From contig NZ_CP182236.1 of the NCBI RefSeq assembly GCF_048077055.1, forward strand, positions 6,014,001 to 6,078,000: a DNA stretch of 64,000 nt. The letters are read 5' to 3'. The translations under genes were made by a program, and so were the position numbers. Below, piece by piece: positions 8,849-17,598 of the stretch; positions within the stretch are counted from its first letter, which is position 1; the number at the start of each line of letters is the position of its first letter. The notes below the pieces were generated by a model. The model made no database searches. It was not told the origin of the DNA and saw only the letters and a list, made by a program, of their open reading frames with translations. Source of the DNA: Egbenema bharatensis (lineage in GTDB: Bacteria > Cyanobacteriota > Cyanobacteriia > Elainellales > Elainellaceae).

Positions 8849-10975
8849 CTAGTAATGGGTTAACGACTTGGCATAAACCGGACATTCCGCCGGAGGGATA
8901 TACACACAGGACGGTGCGGCATCTTTCGCCAATTCTTCCGATTTTTCTTGCTCTACCTCTCCATATAGCATTGCAATCTCGATCGCAAAGGTGTCTATAA
9001 CCTGTACCCGGTTAAGCGTTCCGTCTGGTTTCAGCAGCCCATTTTCGATCGTCAGTTCCGCATTCATCAGCCTGAATTTTCTCACCGTTGACCAGTAGGG
9101 CAAGTGGCAATTCGCAGCATCAATCAGGGATTGATAGAGGGATAAAACGCAGGGATGCTGAAGCCAGGATTCGATCGATTCCGGATCCAGGGGAATCGGG
9201 TTGAGTGAGCCAGGGTCAAGCTGCGAAAGTTCTGGCCGCAGGGCTGATAAATTAGGAAAGATCAACATGCCGCAGAATTTTTGATTGGCTCCCACGGTAA
9301 TCGAGTGGGACACATATGGCGATCGCATCAATTCCTGTTCCAGGGGCAACGGTGAGACGTACTTACCCGTCGTCAGCTTAAACAGGGGTTTCTTCACACC
9401 AGTAATTTTGAGAAATCCATCAGGTGACAGTTCCCCCAAATCGCCTGTATGCAGCCAGCCTTCGGGGTTGAACGCTCGCTGAGTGGCTAACGGATCACGG
9501 TAATAACCCTGCATCACAAACGGAGCCTTCACCAAAATTTCGCTATCTTCGGCAATGGTAAGTTCCACTCCTGGAATCGGTACGCCGACCGTTCCCGCCC
9601 GGTTGTATTCGCCCCGGTTGTAGCAGAGAACTGCGCTGGTTTCCGTCAAGCCATAGCCCTGTAAAACGGGCAGTCCTGCTGCCGAAAACACATTGGTTAG
9701 CTCTGCTCGCAACGCTGCTCCACCACTAATAAACGCCTTCAACCGATCGCCAAACACCGATCGCCACCGCGCAAACACCAACCGATCGGCGAGCTTGAGC
9801 CGCAGGGCATACAGCCGGGACAAGGGTTGCCCCACCTCATAGCGTTGTGCGAGCTTCAACGCCCAGAAGAACATGGCGCGATCGAACTTACTCAACCGTC
9901 GTCCCTGTTCCAAAATCCGCTCATAGATTTTCTCCAGCACCCGCGGCACTGTAATCATGAAAGTTGGATTCACAGATTTCAGGTGTCGTATGACGTGACC
10001 TGGATCAGAAAAATAAATGCTGTGTCCATAGGCTAAATGTCCATAGAAAAAGGCGCGAGCAAAAATATGGGTCAGGGGTAGGAATAGCAGCACAACTTCC
10101 TCTGCCCCAGTCGCTAAATTGGGATAGCTGCTAAACGCACTCAGAATATCAGCAGAAATGTTTTCATGGGACAGCATCACTCCCTTGGGCTGCTTCGTTT
10201 CACTGGCAATGTAGATCATCGTGGCGAGAGCTTTAGGATCGATCGCCGATCGTAACTGTTGTAAGCGTTCTGCTGACCATCGCGCTTTTCCCTGCTGCCG
10301 CACCTCCTGCAACGACAACATCCGAACTCCATGTAAAACTGCCTCCTGTAAAAAAGCACCCTGTTTGGCAGAATGCATCACATGGGTTTCATCAAGCTGT
10401 AAACAAACCTGGCTATTTTCTGGTTGCTCCTCCTCGATTTTTTCAGTCACTTCACAGTCCTGTAATGCTCCCGTTCGCTCCTCAATTCCGTCTACCACCA
10501 GTACCCATTGCAGCATCACTGCCTCCCCCAAGTGAGGTAGCAATTGATTCAACAACTCTAAATTGGAAATAATTAATGCCTTCGCTGCAGTATGTTGCAG
10601 AATAAATAGGATATTTTCGATTGTCTGAGTCAGATCGATAGGCACATTCACCAGACCTGCCAGCAAACATCCCATGTCTGCAATGCAAAAAGGGAGGTCA
10701 CTATGCATCACAAACGCCACCCGATCGCCGCGCTCTAACCCCAAAGACAGCAACCCTAAAGCACATTCCTCAACCGCAGTCCGAAAGGCGTGGTTAGAAA
10801 GCGACTGCCAGTTGCGGTTTTGCCACTGATTCAGGGCTTGTTCGTTAGGGTGGCACTCACAGGCTTCATCCAGTAAGGAAAGCAGCGATCGCCCCAAGAC
10901 TAAGCTACCAGAGTCAGGAGGAGCGCGATAAATGTTAGAAATAGCAATCATCGTTTTAGGAAGCGCAAGTGACAC
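8849..10975 (-). CDS. fadD: Long-chain fatty acid-CoA ligase (AMP-binding)
   Basis: It activates free fatty acids to acyl-CoA through an acyl-adenylate. Motifs seen are the phosphate loop in YIASETKQPKGVMLSHEN (the usual SG-TTG-PKG is degenerate), the adenine-binding QGYGLTETSAVLCYN, the ribose Asp in GWLHTGDLGELSPDG, and the lysine-bearing end K-x-LFKLTTGKYVSP. The length of 708 is somewhat above typical FadD because of a long insert (about residues 170-240) between the N-terminal lobe and the phosphate loop. It is the first gene of the fad operon. A GTG start is used; an internal ATG at residue 9 is also possible. It could also act as an acyl-ACP synthetase, the usual cyanobacterial version of this family; the operon favours CoA. 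Confidence 0.85.
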   Translation of the reverse strand: MSLALPKTMIAISNIYRAPPDSGSLVLGRSLLSLLDEACECHPNEQALNQWQNRNWQSLSNHAFRTAVEECALGLLSLGLERGDRVAFVMHSDLPFCIADMGCLLAGLVNVPIDLTQTIENILFILQHTAAKALIISNLELLNQLLPHLGEAVMLQWVLVVDGIEERTGALQDCEVTEKIEEEQPENSQVCLQLDETHVMHSAKQGAFLQEAVLHGVRMLSLQEVRQQGKARWSAERLQQLRSAIDPKALATMIYIASETKQPKGVMLSHENISADILSAFSSYPNLATGAEEVVLLFLPLTHIFARAFFYGHLAYGHSIYFSDPGHVIRHLKSVNPTFMITVPRVLEKIYERILEQGRRLSKFDRAMFFWALKLAQRYEVGQPLSRLYALRLKLADRLVFARWRSVFGDRLKAFISGGAALRAELTNVFSAAGLPVLQGYGLTETSAVLCYNRGEYNRAGTVGVPIPGVELTIAEDSEILVKAPFVMQGYYRDPLATQRAFNPEGWLHTGDLGELSPDGFLKITGVKKPLFKLTTGKYVSPLPLEQELMRSPYVSHSITVGANQKFCGMLIFPNLSALRPELSQLDPGSLNPIPLDPESIESWLQHPCVLSLYQSLIDAANCHLPYWSTVRKFRLMNAELTIENGLLKPDGTLNRVQVIDTFAIEIAMLYGEVEQEKSEELAKDAAPSCVYIPPAECPVYAKSLTHY

Positions 10976-12032
10976 TTCATACTAGGTTGAAGGAGCAGTG
11001 GACGGATCAAGCAACCCATCTAATGCAAGAAGTGAGCGAAAATTAAGCAATAAAAAAATGTTGCCTGGGGAAGAAATGTTGTTTGGAACGATCTTGCTTG
11101 CGTCAGTTGGGTAGTCGCGTTTAACTGTTTCTGTTGAAGAGTAGAGGAAATAACGTCAAAATCGATCGGCTTCAGAGCTTTTATTTCACCGCAACAGCTT
11201 TTGGTTTTAATTTGATAAAAATGGTTACTTTTCAGCCATTTTCCGGCAAACCAATCGTGTTTTAACCCATACCAATTAGAACTCTAAGCACACCTGAAGG
11301 TTCAGGAGCATCACTCCCAGGGAAACTAAACTTGCCGTACCTCTATCAACAATGGGTCGTTTTAATCTTTGGTCGTTTTAATCTAAGGAATTGATATTGC
11401 TTGATGTCATTTAGTATAGCTTGCTGCTTTTTGAATCTGTGGGAAATGATACTTGTTGTAAACATTTCTCGAAAAAAATTTAAACAGTCTGCTTTCAAAC
11501 CATCCAGGAATTTGCTCAACTACTCCCAGATGCGCTAATTTTCAAGAAAGCGTCAAGCCAGATCGAAAATTATAAGATCAGCTCTCAGCCCCAAAATTAT
11601 TGAACTCTATAGAGAGATAAACAAAAATATAAGTTTTTTCAAATTTATCAATGATCGACTTATTTTTATCAGGCACTTTGTACGGCAACCAATGAGGGAG
11701 CATCCCATTGATGCAAATTCAGTAGATCACAAACCCTGTTTGGATCTCCCCTAGCCCCCCTTGAAAAGGGGAGAACCGTTCGCGGAGCGTGTGCGTAGCA
11801 CAAACCGAAGAGGGGTTGAAGTCCCCCTTTTTAAGGGGGATTTAGGGGGATCTAACGCAGGCGTTGCCGTGAATGCAATTCGTTTTCGATCTACTGAAAT
11901 TGATCGATTTCCGTAGCGCAGGCATCTTGCCTACCAGTAAACTATCCATCATGCAAATGCAAAAGTGGGATACACCCAATCAATGACACCTGGAATCGTC
12001 CAGTGATTCTAATTCTGCCAACTTTGTTCAGT
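10976..12032. other. Long intergenic region
   Basis: About 1.05 kb without a convincing gene. It contains AT-rich DNA upstream of fadD, where its promoter should lie, a short tandem duplication of GGTCGTTTTAATCT near 11346-11386, and a MITE-like element at 11743-11852. No ncRNA family was recognised. Confidence 0.5.
11743..11852. mobile_element. MITE-like element with inverted ends
   Basis: About 110 bp bounded by GATCTCCCCTAGCCCCC on the left and the near-complement GGGGGATTTAGGGGGATC on the right. The interior carries the CGCGGAGCGTGTGCGTAGCAC sequence family found dispersed in filamentous cyanobacteria. It has no coding capacity. A shorter relative of the GATCCCCCTAGCCCCCCTT arm occurs at 47.84 kb. 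Confidence 0.65.
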
Positions 12033-12914
12033 TCAGGCAGAAATCCCCCGGCTATCACTCCATTGACACCAATTCAAGTCTCCCTCAATGTGTCGCTCCA
12101 GCCAGAATAGTAAATCATTTACAACTTGCTGATAATCTGTATCGTTATGCAGGTCGTGGAACGCTTCTGGATAAAATCGAAATTCTTTGTCTGCAACTTG
12201 AATTTGCTCAAACAGAAAATTGCTGCTTTCAGGTAAAGCGATCGCATCTGCGCTACCATGCAGCAACAAAATTGGAGTCTGCAAATAGTGCAGGTTTGCT
12301 TCAATCCACTGGATGGTTTTGAAATACTCAGTGACTAACCGTGCCGTCCCTTTTGTGTGGCGCAGCGGGTCGTTCATATAAGCGGCTACCACCTCAGGAT
12401 TGCGGGAAATGGCTTTGTGAGAAATGCCGGTATTCAGCGTAAAACGAGGATAGACCTGGGAAACCATTCGGCCGATCGCCAACCGCAGGGGTGGAACTCC
12501 GACGGGTTTTAGGGGAGGAGCCATTAAGATCATGCCGGAAAGACCATCCAGATCGTGCAGCGCATAATCAAGAACAACGATCGAGCCTAAGCTATGACCC
12601 ATGACAAAACAGGGCAATACAGGATGCTGAGTCGCTATCAACTGCCGAAAACAATCAAAATCTTCTCTAAATTCTGTCCATTGGTTGATGTAGCCGCGCT
12701 GTCCAGACGAGCGCCCATGCCCTCGCAGATCCATACCATAGATCGCATAGCCCTGAGGGACGATCGCCTGTACGATATTTCGGTACAAATTACTGTGTCC
12801 TCCCAACCCATGCAGGATACCAAGGATTGCTTTGGGGGGGGCTACAGGATGCCAGCTCTGGTAGTAGAGGGATGTACCATCTTTGCCAGCAAACGTACCT
12901 TCAGTATGTAACAT
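12033..12914 (-). CDS. Alpha/beta hydrolase, monoacylglycerol lipase / lysophospholipase-like
   Basis: A protein of about 293 residues with the full triad layout of the MGL family: the nucleophile elbow GHSLGS (VMGHSLGSIVVLDYA), the acid in LLHGSADAIALPESS, and the His in EAFHDLHNDTDYQQV, plus the YGMDLRGHGRSSGQRGYI oxyanion-side segment. It probably releases fatty acids from monoglycerides or lysophospholipids, which would feed the adjacent fad operon on the same strand; that link is inference. The upstream GTG at 12926 overlaps the AGGAGG ribosome site, so the ATG at 12914 (or the TTG just before it) is the better start. It lacks a signal peptide, so it is probably cytosolic. Confidence 0.8.
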   Translation of the reverse strand: MLHTEGTFAGKDGTSLYYQSWHPVAPPKAILGILHGLGGHSNLYRNIVQAIVPQGYAIYGMDLRGHGRSSGQRGYINQWTEFREDFDCFRQLIATQHPVLPCFVMGHSLGSIVVLDYALHDLDGLSGMILMAPPLKPVGVPPLRLAIGRMVSQVYPRFTLNTGISHKAISRNPEVVAAYMNDPLRHTKGTARLVTEYFKTIQWIEANLHYLQTPILLLHGSADAIALPESSNFLFEQIQVADKEFRFYPEAFHDLHNDTDYQQVVNDLLFWLERHIEGDLNWCQWSDSRGISA

Positions 12915-12970
12915 CAATGGGCGCACCTCCTAACCGGAAAAATCAATAAATCGGGTCATCCGTTCTCATT

Positions 12971-13074
12971 AGGGATCTGCAATAAAATGGTATCCCAATC
13001 TTGGGAGAAATCTGCTGTAAGGGCAAACTGCTGTGCCCTCCTACTGGGTACGCTATTTTTCTGCATACCCCTTA
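12971..13074. repeat. Dispersed intergenic repeat, copy 1
   Basis: Shares an ordered set of words with 27354-27446: AGGGAT(CT)GCAATAAAATG, (A/T)TCCCAATC, GTAAGGGCA...TGTGCCC, then TT(C)TGCATACCCCTTA. The middle contains a GGGCA/TGCCC palindrome. It lies between the hydrolase and the mgsC stop. Confidence 0.65.
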
Positions 13075-13141
13075 GCACTCCTAATTCCAGGATGGCTTAT
13101 GCAATGTGCTACAAAATACATCTTCACTTTTATTAACCGAT

Positions 13142-14506
13142 CTATCCATTACTAGACCAGCCTCTAGCTACTCCTGGAACCCAATCGGTTCCTGCTAAGG
13201 GAATCTGAGCCATTGCGGCGGCTTCAACGGTGAGTGCCACCAGATCTTCCCGTTCCAGATGATGAACATTTTGTTTGCCGCAGGCCCGGGCGATCGTGGT
13301 CAGTTCCATATTCAAAGTTTGTAAATAATTCTTCACCCGCCGCGCTCCTACTTCCGGTTCCAGCCGTTGTTCCAGTTCCTCATCCTGGGTGGTAACACCG
13401 ACGGGGCATTTCCCGGTATGACAGTGATGGCAGTATCCCGGAGCCGTTCCCAGAGCAGCATAATCCTCGATCGCCGAATAGTGTGTGCCGTTCTGGACAT
13501 AGGTTTCACTATTACAGCCCAACGCCATCAGCACCGCCTGCCCGATCGACACCGCATCAGCTCCCATGGCTAAAGCCTTCGCCACATCTGCCCCCGTGCG
13601 AATTCCGCCAGAGATGATCAATTGCACTTTACCCTTCATGTTCATGTCTTCCAGGGCATCTACAGCTTGCCGGACTGCTGCCAGGGTAGGAATGCCTACG
13701 TGCTCAATGAAGACTGCCTGGGTGGCTGCGGTTCCCCCCTGCATCCCATCCACCACCACTACATCCGCTCCGGCATGAACAGCGAGTTTGACATCATTAA
13801 AGGTGCGAGAGGCTCCAACTTTGACGTAAATTGGCTTTTGCCAGTCGGTGAGTTCGCGCAATTCCTGAATCTTAATCGTCAGGTCATCGGAACCTGTCCA
13901 ATCAGGATGGCGACAGGCCGATCGCTGATCCACGCCTTCCGGTAGGGTTCGCATTTCTGCCACTCTAGCATTGATCTTTTGCCCCAGCAGCATGCCGCCA
14001 CCCCCTGGTTTTGCCCCCTGACCAATCACAATTTCGATCGCATCGGCTTGACGCAAATCATCGGGATTAAACCCATAGCGAGAGGGTAAACACTGGTAAA
14101 CCAAAGTTTTGGAGGAAAGGCGTTCTTCGGAAGTCATGCCGCCGTCCCCCGTCGTCGTTGATGTCCCCGCTTCTGTTGCGGCTCGTCCCAGGGACTCTTT
14201 CACATGGGCGGAGAGGGAACCAAAACTCATTCCGGCGATCGTGATCGGAATTTCTAATTCGATCGGTTTTTCAGCGTAGCGCGTGCCCAACACGGTTTTG
14301 GTCAGGCATTTTTCTCGGTAGCCCTCTAAGGGATAACGAGTCAGGGAAGCTCCCAAAAAAACTAAATCATCAAAATGGGGTAATCGGCGTTTTGCCCCCA
14401 ACCCCCGAATCTCATATAACCCATGCGCTGCCGCGTTTTGGATATAGTGCAGGGTGCGGCGATCGTATCCCCAGGATTCTTCACGGTAGATCGGTTTGTC
14501 GTTCAT
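13142..14506 (-). CDS. mgsC: N-methylglutamate synthase subunit C (GltB-like FMN/Fe-S domain)
   Basis: This is the catalytic subunit homologous to the FMN-binding domain of glutamate synthase. It would combine methylamine (delivered from gamma-glutamylmethylamide by MgsA) with 2-oxoglutarate to give N-methylglutamate. Visible are the glutamate-synthase barrel (TIAGMSFGSLSAHVKESLGRAA, GEGQGAKPGGGG-type loop as VIGQGAKPGGGGMLLGQK, VVVDGMQGGTAATQ, ISGGIRTGADVAKALAMGADAVSIG) and the cysteine cluster YCHHCHTGKCPVGVTTQ near residues 357-370 that binds a [3Fe-4S] centre in GltB. Its 454 residues match stand-alone MgsC/GlxD. It is the last gene of the operon, separated from mgsB by a palindromic MITE. 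Confidence 0.85.
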   Translation of the reverse strand: MNDKPIYREESWGYDRRTLHYIQNAAAHGLYEIRGLGAKRRLPHFDDLVFLGASLTRYPLEGYREKCLTKTVLGTRYAEKPIELEIPITIAGMSFGSLSAHVKESLGRAATEAGTSTTTGDGGMTSEERLSSKTLVYQCLPSRYGFNPDDLRQADAIEIVIGQGAKPGGGGMLLGQKINARVAEMRTLPEGVDQRSACRHPDWTGSDDLTIKIQELRELTDWQKPIYVKVGASRTFNDVKLAVHAGADVVVVDGMQGGTAATQAVFIEHVGIPTLAAVRQAVDALEDMNMKGKVQLIISGGIRTGADVAKALAMGADAVSIGQAVLMALGCNSETYVQNGTHYSAIEDYAALGTAPGYCHHCHTGKCPVGVTTQDEELEQRLEPEVGARRVKNYLQTLNMELTTIARACGKQNVHHLEREDLVALTVEAAAMAQIPLAGTDWVPGVARGWSSNG

Positions 14507-14576
14507 ATTTGCCTCTATATCTTTGATTCGATCGGCATTTCAAACATTAAATTCGGTGATTGTGGGGCAACCGCTC

Positions 14577-14649
14577 GTAGGGGCGAAGCATTTGTGGCAA
14601 GACGTATTGCTTGAAACAAGAGTTTTCTACGCAAATGCTTCGCCCCTAC
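14577..14649. mobile_element. Palindromic MITE between mgsB and mgsC (copy 1)
   Basis: Perfect 18-bp inverted arms (GTAGGGGCGAAGCATTTG and its complement) enclose a 37-base loop. The GGGGCGAAGC...GCTTCGCCCC core is flanked by TA on both sides, as expected for IS630/Tc1-type transposition. It has the same total length (73 bp) as the copy inside mgdC. In the mgsB-mgsC transcript it would form a strong hairpin. Confidence 0.8.
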
Positions 14650-14653
14650 TGGA

Positions 14654-15343
14654 TTAATATTCTTGATTCGCATCGGCATTCCAGTGGTAAAGCTGTTTGG
14701 CTGAAGCAACCCGTTGAAACTCTTTCGGATCGTAGGTAAATCCTGCTTTCGCCAATAGTTCTTCTACAGATGCATAATCTGCTGCCGTCATCGGTTCGAT
14801 TTGGGCATCTGCTCCCAGCGATTTAATCTTTCCGCGAATGTAGATCACTGCTTCATATAATGAATCACCCAAGGCATCTCCGGCATTTCCACAAACCACG
14901 ATCCGTCCTGCCTGCGCCATAAAGGCAGAAAAACTGCCCACACTCCCGCCCACCACAATATCGCCTCCCTTCAGGGAAATGCCGCAGCGCAACCCCGCAT
15001 CCCCATCAATGACCAGCAGCCCCCCGTGCGCCGAAGCACCCGCCGAAACGGAGGCAAAGCCCTTGACGTGAACCCGCCCGGACATCATATTTTCCGCCAC
15101 GCTGGGGCCTGCATTACCATGGATGGTGACAGTGGCTAACTTGTTCATTCCAGCCGCATAGTAGCCGACGTGCCCCTGAATTTCCACCTGAATCGGGGCA
15201 TCGATGCCAACTGCGATATTGTGTGCCCCATCGGGATTCAGAATCTGAATGGTTTGCCCGCCGTTATGCAAAGGGTCTTGGTGCAGAAATTGATTCACGT
15301 CTCGTAAAGGCGTTTGGGCTAAATCAAAGGTTAAACCGTCCAT
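14654..15343 (-). CDS. mgsB: N-methylglutamate synthase subunit B (GXGXG beta-helix)
   Basis: A 229-residue homologue of the C-terminal beta-helix domain of glutamate synthase. Repeated G-x(2)-G-x-G/G-x-x-V strands are visible (GNAGPSVAENMMSGRVHVKG; GDAGLRCGISLKGGDIVVGG; GNAGDALGDSLYEAVIYIRG), giving the helix turns. It probably holds MgsA and MgsC together, as this domain does in GltB. Its ATG overlaps the last 13 bases of mgsA and is preceded by GGAGGAAATG, so the pair is translationally coupled. Confidence 0.85.
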   Translation of the reverse strand: MDGLTFDLAQTPLRDVNQFLHQDPLHNGGQTIQILNPDGAHNIAVGIDAPIQVEIQGHVGYYAAGMNKLATVTIHGNAGPSVAENMMSGRVHVKGFASVSAGASAHGGLLVIDGDAGLRCGISLKGGDIVVGGSVGSFSAFMAQAGRIVVCGNAGDALGDSLYEAVIYIRGKIKSLGADAQIEPMTAADYASVEELLAKAGFTYDPKEFQRVASAKQLYHWNADANQEY

Positions 15344-16227
15344 ACGTACATTTCCTCCGGTGCTGGCTCGTAGAGGTGAGCCTGTTTCACGTTGGGTAGG
15401 TGGGCGAGGGAACGAAATTCTGATGAAATTGCGACGTAATCTTCTGTTTCAGCGACGATCGCCGGTTTACAGGCAAAGGCATCCCGTACCAGAGCCAGTT
15501 TGTCTGCGGTGCCCATCAAGAAGGTGTAGAAGCCGTCCAATTCTGCAAATCCGGTTTGGATTGCCTGTTCCAAATCGTCTCCTTCCCGCATTCGCCACTC
15601 CAGAAAACGGCAGGCAGCTTCCGTGTCATTATCCGTTTCAAATTGAATTCCTAAGGGTTCCAGTTGCCGACGAATCATGTAGGGATTGGACAATGAACCA
15701 TTATGCACCAAACAAAAATCCTCTCCCGCTGTAAAGGGATGGGCGTGGGCAGGCGTGACAGCAGATTCAGTCGCCATGCGGGTATGTCCAACGGCATGGG
15801 AACCTTTGAGCGATCGCAGGTGATACCGTTCTGCTACCTGAGCCGGACTGCCTGTGTCTTTGTACAGGTCGATCGTTTGTCCGGTGGAAAGCAGGTGCAG
15901 GTGGGGGTAGTGTGACCGAAACCAGGGTTTGACCTGGTCTGGAGACTGATCGGCAGAAAAGACCGCGTGATTGCCCTGGGATCGCACATCTGGCTGGCTA
16001 CCAAACTCGGTGTGAAAAGCAGCGGCGATCGTGTCCCAGTCCACCGCTTTGCTGCCGGAATAAAGGCTGTATTTGCGGTAGCCGCCTGGAAGGGTTTCGG
16101 TGAAGACTGCCAGTCCCGCCGAGTCGGGGCCGCGTTCCCCCATTCCCACCAGCATTGGCACCACTAATTCCCCCAGGGAATCCCGCAACTCTGGATTTTT
16201 AATCAGTAAACCCACAATGCCACACAT
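15331..16227 (-). CDS. mgsA: N-methylglutamate synthase subunit A (class II glutamine amidotransferase)
   Basis: An Ntn amidotransferase of 298 residues starting MCGIVGLL, so Cys2 becomes the N-terminal nucleophile. Family motifs are GERGPDSAGLAVF, HTRMATESAVTPAHAHPF and CLVHNGSLSNPYMIRR, followed by NDTEAACRFLEWR. In the NMG pathway this subunit hydrolyses gamma-glutamylmethylamide and channels methylamine to MgsC. It resembles GlxB of rhizobia. It lies 29 bases downstream of gmaS and overlaps mgsB. Confidence 0.85.
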   Translation of the reverse strand: MCGIVGLLIKNPELRDSLGELVVPMLVGMGERGPDSAGLAVFTETLPGGYRKYSLYSGSKAVDWDTIAAAFHTEFGSQPDVRSQGNHAVFSADQSPDQVKPWFRSHYPHLHLLSTGQTIDLYKDTGSPAQVAERYHLRSLKGSHAVGHTRMATESAVTPAHAHPFTAGEDFCLVHNGSLSNPYMIRRQLEPLGIQFETDNDTEAACRFLEWRMREGDDLEQAIQTGFAELDGFYTFLMGTADKLALVRDAFACKPAIVAETEDYVAISSEFRSLAHLPNVKQAHLYEPAPEEMYVWTV

Positions 16228-16256
16228 GGTTCATCCACTCCCGTTAGAAAATCCCG

Positions 16257-17585
16257 TTAGAAAAACTCCAGATAGCGTTGCACTTCCCAGTCGGAAACGT
16301 GGCGCATATATTCCACCCATTCCATCTGCTTCAGGGTAATGAATTCCTCCGCCATTACCCCCAGGGCGTTTTTAATCACCTGATCCTCTGCCAGAGCATC
16401 CAGTGCTTCCTTTAAGTTTTGCGGCAAGGTGCGAATGCCTTTATCTTTTAAATCTGCCTCAGAGAGATCGTAGAGGTTAATATTATAGGGATCACCCGGT
16501 TCCAGTTCATTTTCAATCCCGTCTAATCCGGCAGCAATCACAGCGGCAGTGGCTAAATAGGGATTGCAGGAACCGTCGGGAAGCCGGAGTTCCAACCGCT
16601 CGCCGGGCGCGCGAACCAGACTCGATCGATTATTATCCCCGTAGGTAATGTAGGCGGGTGCCCAGGTGGCTCCACTCAGCGATCGTCCCACCACCAGACG
16701 TTTGTAGGAGTTGACCGTGGGGGCGCAGATGGCGGCCAGCGCAGAAGCATGGGTCAAAAGCCCAGCCAGGAAGTGATAGGCGAGTTTCGATAATCCCAAT
16801 TGTCGCGGATCAGTATTGTCGTAAAATAGATTTTTTGTGCCCTCCCACAGGGATAAATGCATATGCATTCCCGTTCCTGTACGATTGCTGAATGGTTTTG
16901 GCATGAAGGAGCAAATCAATCCCATACTTTTAGCAATTTCTGCGGCAGCCATTTTGAAAAAGATGTGGCGATCGGCAGTCTTCAAGCAATCCGCATAGGT
17001 GTAATTAATCTCAAATTGCCCATTCGCATCTTCGTGATCGATTTGATACACATCAAATCCAGCTATGAGCAAACTCTCGACCAACTTCTCGATAAAAACG
17101 CGACTACGAGATAAGCCTTTGTAATCGTAACAGGGTTTATCCAACACATCCGAATCATCGGCGGGAACAATCCGTCCAGTGGCATCTTTTTTTAGCAAAG
17201 ACAATTCCGGTTCAATGCCCATATTCAGCACCCAACCCTTCTGCGTCAGCCGATCGATTTGCTGCATCAGAATGTAGCGCGAGTCGTAGGGATGAGGTTC
17301 ACCGTCCACATGACCCACACACACCATCCGCGCAAAGCCCGGCATCCAGGGCACTAAGGTGAGGGTATTCGGATCACCGATCGCCATAAAATCATGGCTG
17401 TTGGGCTGCTGTCCCATGCCCCACAGGGCAAAACCAGCAAAGCCTGCACCCGGATCAAGGATGTCATCAAAGTGGGAAGCTGGAACCGCTTTGGTTTTGG
17501 CGACTCCGTGCATATCCACAAACTGGGCCAGAACGAACCTGACCTGATGGGCTTCGAGAAACTGTTTTGCCTCTGCGGGTGTCAT
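16257..17585 (-). CDS. gmaS: Gamma-glutamylmethylamide synthetase (GlnT/glutamine-synthetase family)
   Basis: An ATP-dependent ligase that joins methylamine (or ammonia) to glutamate. The glutamine-synthetase fold is evident: NMGIEPELSLLKK, YQIDHEDANGQFEINY (catalytic E-x-E/Q-FE region), FMPKPFSNRTGTGMHMHLSLW, and the NNRSSLVRAPGERLELRLPDGSCNPYLATAAVIAAGLDGIEN signature split across the active site. The ATG at 17585 (MTPAEAKQF), with GGAG a few bases upstream, sits 13 bases after the mgdD stop and is preferred to the upstream in-frame ATG. Sequence alone cannot separate GMAS from the related GlnT; the flanking mgs and mgd genes support GMAS. Confidence 0.8.
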   Translation of the reverse strand: MTPAEAKQFLEAHQVRFVLAQFVDMHGVAKTKAVPASHFDDILDPGAGFAGFALWGMGQQPNSHDFMAIGDPNTLTLVPWMPGFARMVCVGHVDGEPHPYDSRYILMQQIDRLTQKGWVLNMGIEPELSLLKKDATGRIVPADDSDVLDKPCYDYKGLSRSRVFIEKLVESLLIAGFDVYQIDHEDANGQFEINYTYADCLKTADRHIFFKMAAAEIAKSMGLICSFMPKPFSNRTGTGMHMHLSLWEGTKNLFYDNTDPRQLGLSKLAYHFLAGLLTHASALAAICAPTVNSYKRLVVGRSLSGATWAPAYITYGDNNRSSLVRAPGERLELRLPDGSCNPYLATAAVIAAGLDGIENELEPGDPYNINLYDLSEADLKDKGIRTLPQNLKEALDALAEDQVIKNALGVMAEEFITLKQMEWVEYMRHVSDWEVQRYLEFF

Positions 17586-17598
17586 TGCCTGTTCTCCA

